Positions 63,401-64,000 of a stretch of DNA of 64,000 nt are shown here, piece by piece. The notes beneath the pieces were generated by a model, which was not told the DNA's origin, searched no databases, and saw nothing but the letters and a program-made list of their open reading frames with translations. Position numbers and translations under genes: made by a program. The stretch is from Novosphingobium chloroacetimidivorans (lineage in GTDB: Bacteria; Pseudomonadota; Alphaproteobacteria; Sphingomonadales; Sphingomonadaceae): the NCBI RefSeq assembly GCF_014204535.1, contig NZ_JACHLR010000017.1:40058-104057 (forward strand), given 5' to 3'. Numbering within the stretch: the first letter of the stretch is position 1; each line of letters opens with the position of its first letter.

Positions 63401-63895
63401 GACTTCGATGCAGTAGCCCACGTCCGCGACCAGCAGGAACGGCGGCCAGCCATGGTCCGCGGGCAGGGCCTTGGCATAGCGCTCGGCCTGGCCCTTGGCT
63501 TGCACCATTGCCTTCGCCCAGCCCGGCGTGCCGCGCCGCGCGGTGCCGCGCTTCAGCCGCGTGGACGCGGTCTGACCGAACAGGTCGAGATCGTCCTCGC
63601 CACGCTCGGCAGCGGCGCGATCGGCATCGCTTCCCTGCTTTGCTTCAAGGATGAACGCGCCGCGCTTGTAGCAGTCGATCCGGCCGAAGCTGACCGTTCC
63701 GTCACCATTGTCCTGGAACACGCGACGCTCGAAAACATAATCGTTCAGTGCATCATCGGTACGGCTCCCGTGCGGCGGCTCGACACCGATCAGCCGACAG
63801 AGGCCATTGATGAAGCTTTGCGTATTCGCGAGTTCAGATCCACCGGTGTCGCGCCAGTGTGCGATGAAGCGCTCGATGTCAGAATCTTCCCCCAT
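60422..63895 (-). CDS. single-chain MmeI-like restriction-modification enzyme
   Basis: The 1157-residue protein joins nuclease and DNA methyltransferase. The N-terminal nuclease has D74-x9-E84-A-K86 in RIDCYKRGAFILEAK, the same spacing as the MmeI nuclease site. Motif I of the amino-methyltransferase is D426 in LDPAGGTGNFL, and motif IV is N591-PPF. A C-terminal recognition region follows. Codons for residues about 600-955 (about 61020-62100) are clearly poorer in GC (about 45% in sampled lines against 72% outside), so this part has another history. The ATG at 63895 has AAGGTG before it. It probably cleaves and methylates its own site; the site is unknown. Confidence 0.88.
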   Translation of the reverse strand: MGEDSDIERFIAHWRDTGGSELANTQSFINGLCRLIGVEPPHGSRTDDALNDYVFERRVFQDNGDGTVSFGRIDCYKRGAFILEAKQGSDADRAAAERGEDDLDLFGQTASTRLKRGTARRGTPGWAKAMVQAKGQAERYAKALPADHGWPPFLLVADVGYCIEVYADFSGTGKAYAQFPDRSRYRIMLDDLRDPEVRERLAAIWDAPASLDPAARAARVTREIADLLATVARRLEKQGHTAERTSGFLMRLLFTMFAEDSGLIPEKSFTNLLKNQRAAPQHLEHQLTALWTAMDRGEFSPALGVPLKRFNGYLFKDRTAIALDAEELEVLIQAAEHRWTEVEPAIFGTLLERALNPKERAKLGAHYTPRAYVERLVGPTIIEPLRADWAGVRVAASELIDQGKAEDARRTVETFHTRLAQTRVLDPAGGTGNFLYVAMARMKELEGEVLDLLVDLGDDQYLAELTGHTITPENFLGIEINPRAAAIAQLVLWIGYLQWHFRVNGADRPPPEPILRDIRTIENRDALIEWDDRVLERDENGAPVTRWDGETMKPHPVTGKPVPDETARAEVYRYVNPRAAAWPKADFILGNPPFHGARTVRSNNNGGYIEAVRISYPSIPDHADFVMFWWHKAAVLLQRNSVRRFGFITTKSITQTFSRTVMSHHLDGPNPISLVYAIPNHPWIDESNGASVRVAFTVACEGKSVGRLMTVAQEKPAENGEFEVQYAEELGIISAGFRTRVDLQQAMSLQSNARLCSVGFQLTGSGFIVDDEFVDALTYAEKGEFIHDLIGAREIVQKAQHRRVIDACHFRTADDLKNASGAVFQRLYTSVKPERDTNARSSVRDNWWIYGEARNTFRPTLKGISQQIVTPLTAKHRIFVRLPVTTRPDSTCVMIGIGDSYHHGVLSSSIHLIWALANGGRLGVGDDARYLKAACFDPFPFPADILCWQHDLISSEAEALDALRKRVLAEHADLTLTKLYNVLQVLREGRALTPQERDIHDRGLVTLIRQHHDAIDEGVADAYGWGDDHRAGTLDEETILTRLVALNKERAAEEARGLVRYLRPEFQDPGYRAPVATTLDLGEAAVAPVSNVIPWPATLPEQVGAVQSILAAAPAPLGAADIARSFKGKRAATVRPVLDALAGLGMARRLNDGRYAA

Positions 63896-63977
63896 GCAAG
63901 CACCTTAGGTCACATACCCATAAACAGGATTCCCAAAGGGGCGGCGATCTGATTCATTCTCCGAGAAGGGGATTGAT

Positions 63978-64000
63978 ATGGCGCGGTTTGATTTGACGGA
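63978..64000 (+). CDS. start of a probable IS5-type transposase, cut by the window edge
   Basis: The last 23 bases read ATG GCG CGG TTT GAT TTG ACG GA, giving MARFDLT followed by D or E. This matches the usual start of IS5-family transposases (MARFDLTDEEW and variants). GGGG lies 7 nt before the ATG. Only seven codons are visible, so the call is weak. The upstream 60 bases may carry a left inverted repeat, not verified. Confidence 0.4.

Noticed and set aside
62111..63952. Open frame of 613 codons on the plus strand opposite the restriction-modification gene
   Set aside because: The minus-strand protein has nuclease and methyltransferase motifs; the shadow has none.

Overview
The window is high-GC (about two thirds G+C by eye) and looks like the chromosome of an aerobic, heterotrophic alphaproteobacterium. 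The best guess is a sphingomonad (Novosphingobium, Sphingobium or Sphingomonas type). The clues are dense CoA-thioester catabolic genes with IclR/TetR regulators, a CysD/CysNC pair, putA opposite an Lrp-type gene, DUF3008 and DUF6165 small proteins, and many intergenic palindromes. No rRNA or tRNA gene, CRISPR array or phage was seen. Species and families are inferred from reading alone; nothing was searched.

Layout. 0-0.6 kb: a small exported protein. 0.6-22 kb: a catabolic region with two family III CoA-transferases, two acyl-CoA synthetases, two crotonases, a fused two-domain acyl-CoA dehydrogenase, two amidohydrolases, an aldehyde dehydrogenase, an SDR, a SnoaL-like protein, an AcuI-type reductase, a DUF2889 protein, and IclR and TetR regulators. 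Together they can activate a carboxylic acid to its CoA ester, oxidise, hydrate and trim it. The substrate cannot be read from the sequence; a terpenoid, steroid side chain or aromatic/alicyclic acid is plausible. 22-26 kb: sulfate activation (cysD, cysNC, cysQ), with palindromic repeats in both junctions and a divergent LuxR-type regulator. 26-36 kb: housekeeping and envelope genes (DUF2339 giant membrane protein, sterol-desaturase-like protein with TetR, esterase, SelO, M48 lipoprotein). 36-42.7 kb: a second catabolic group (SDR, Zn-alcohol dehydrogenase, MBL-fold hydrolase opposite an AraC regulator, then a sulfotransferase and a VOC protein). 42.7-48.2 kb: putA with its Lrp-type regulator, an orphan modB, and a CinA-C/PncC protein. 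48.2-56.3 kb: a stress-flavoured region (small repeat protein, SRPBCC, formaldehyde-dehydrogenase-like enzyme, SDR, GT4 plus GH13, DUF3008, GT9-like, DUF6165). 57-60 kb: a periplasmic DUF3857/transglutaminase/TPR protein. 60.4-64 kb: a single-chain MmeI-like restriction-modification enzyme whose central part is much poorer in GC than its ends, then the first codons of a probable IS5-type transposase at the window edge.

Most unusual points: (1) a CoA-transferase at 4.1-5.3 kb whose two halves appear in swapped order, next to a crotonase that also seems to carry its C-terminal helices at its N-terminus and that overlaps the neighbouring amidohydrolase tail to tail by 102 bp; (2) the same CCCATATGGG palindrome in two divergent promoter regions; (3) two related 160-bp composite palindromic elements 32 kb apart, each directly behind a regulator gene; (4) an apparent specificity-module swap in the restriction-modification gene; (5) a DUF3008/GT9-like/DUF6165 overlapping operon behind a candidate EcfG-type promoter.
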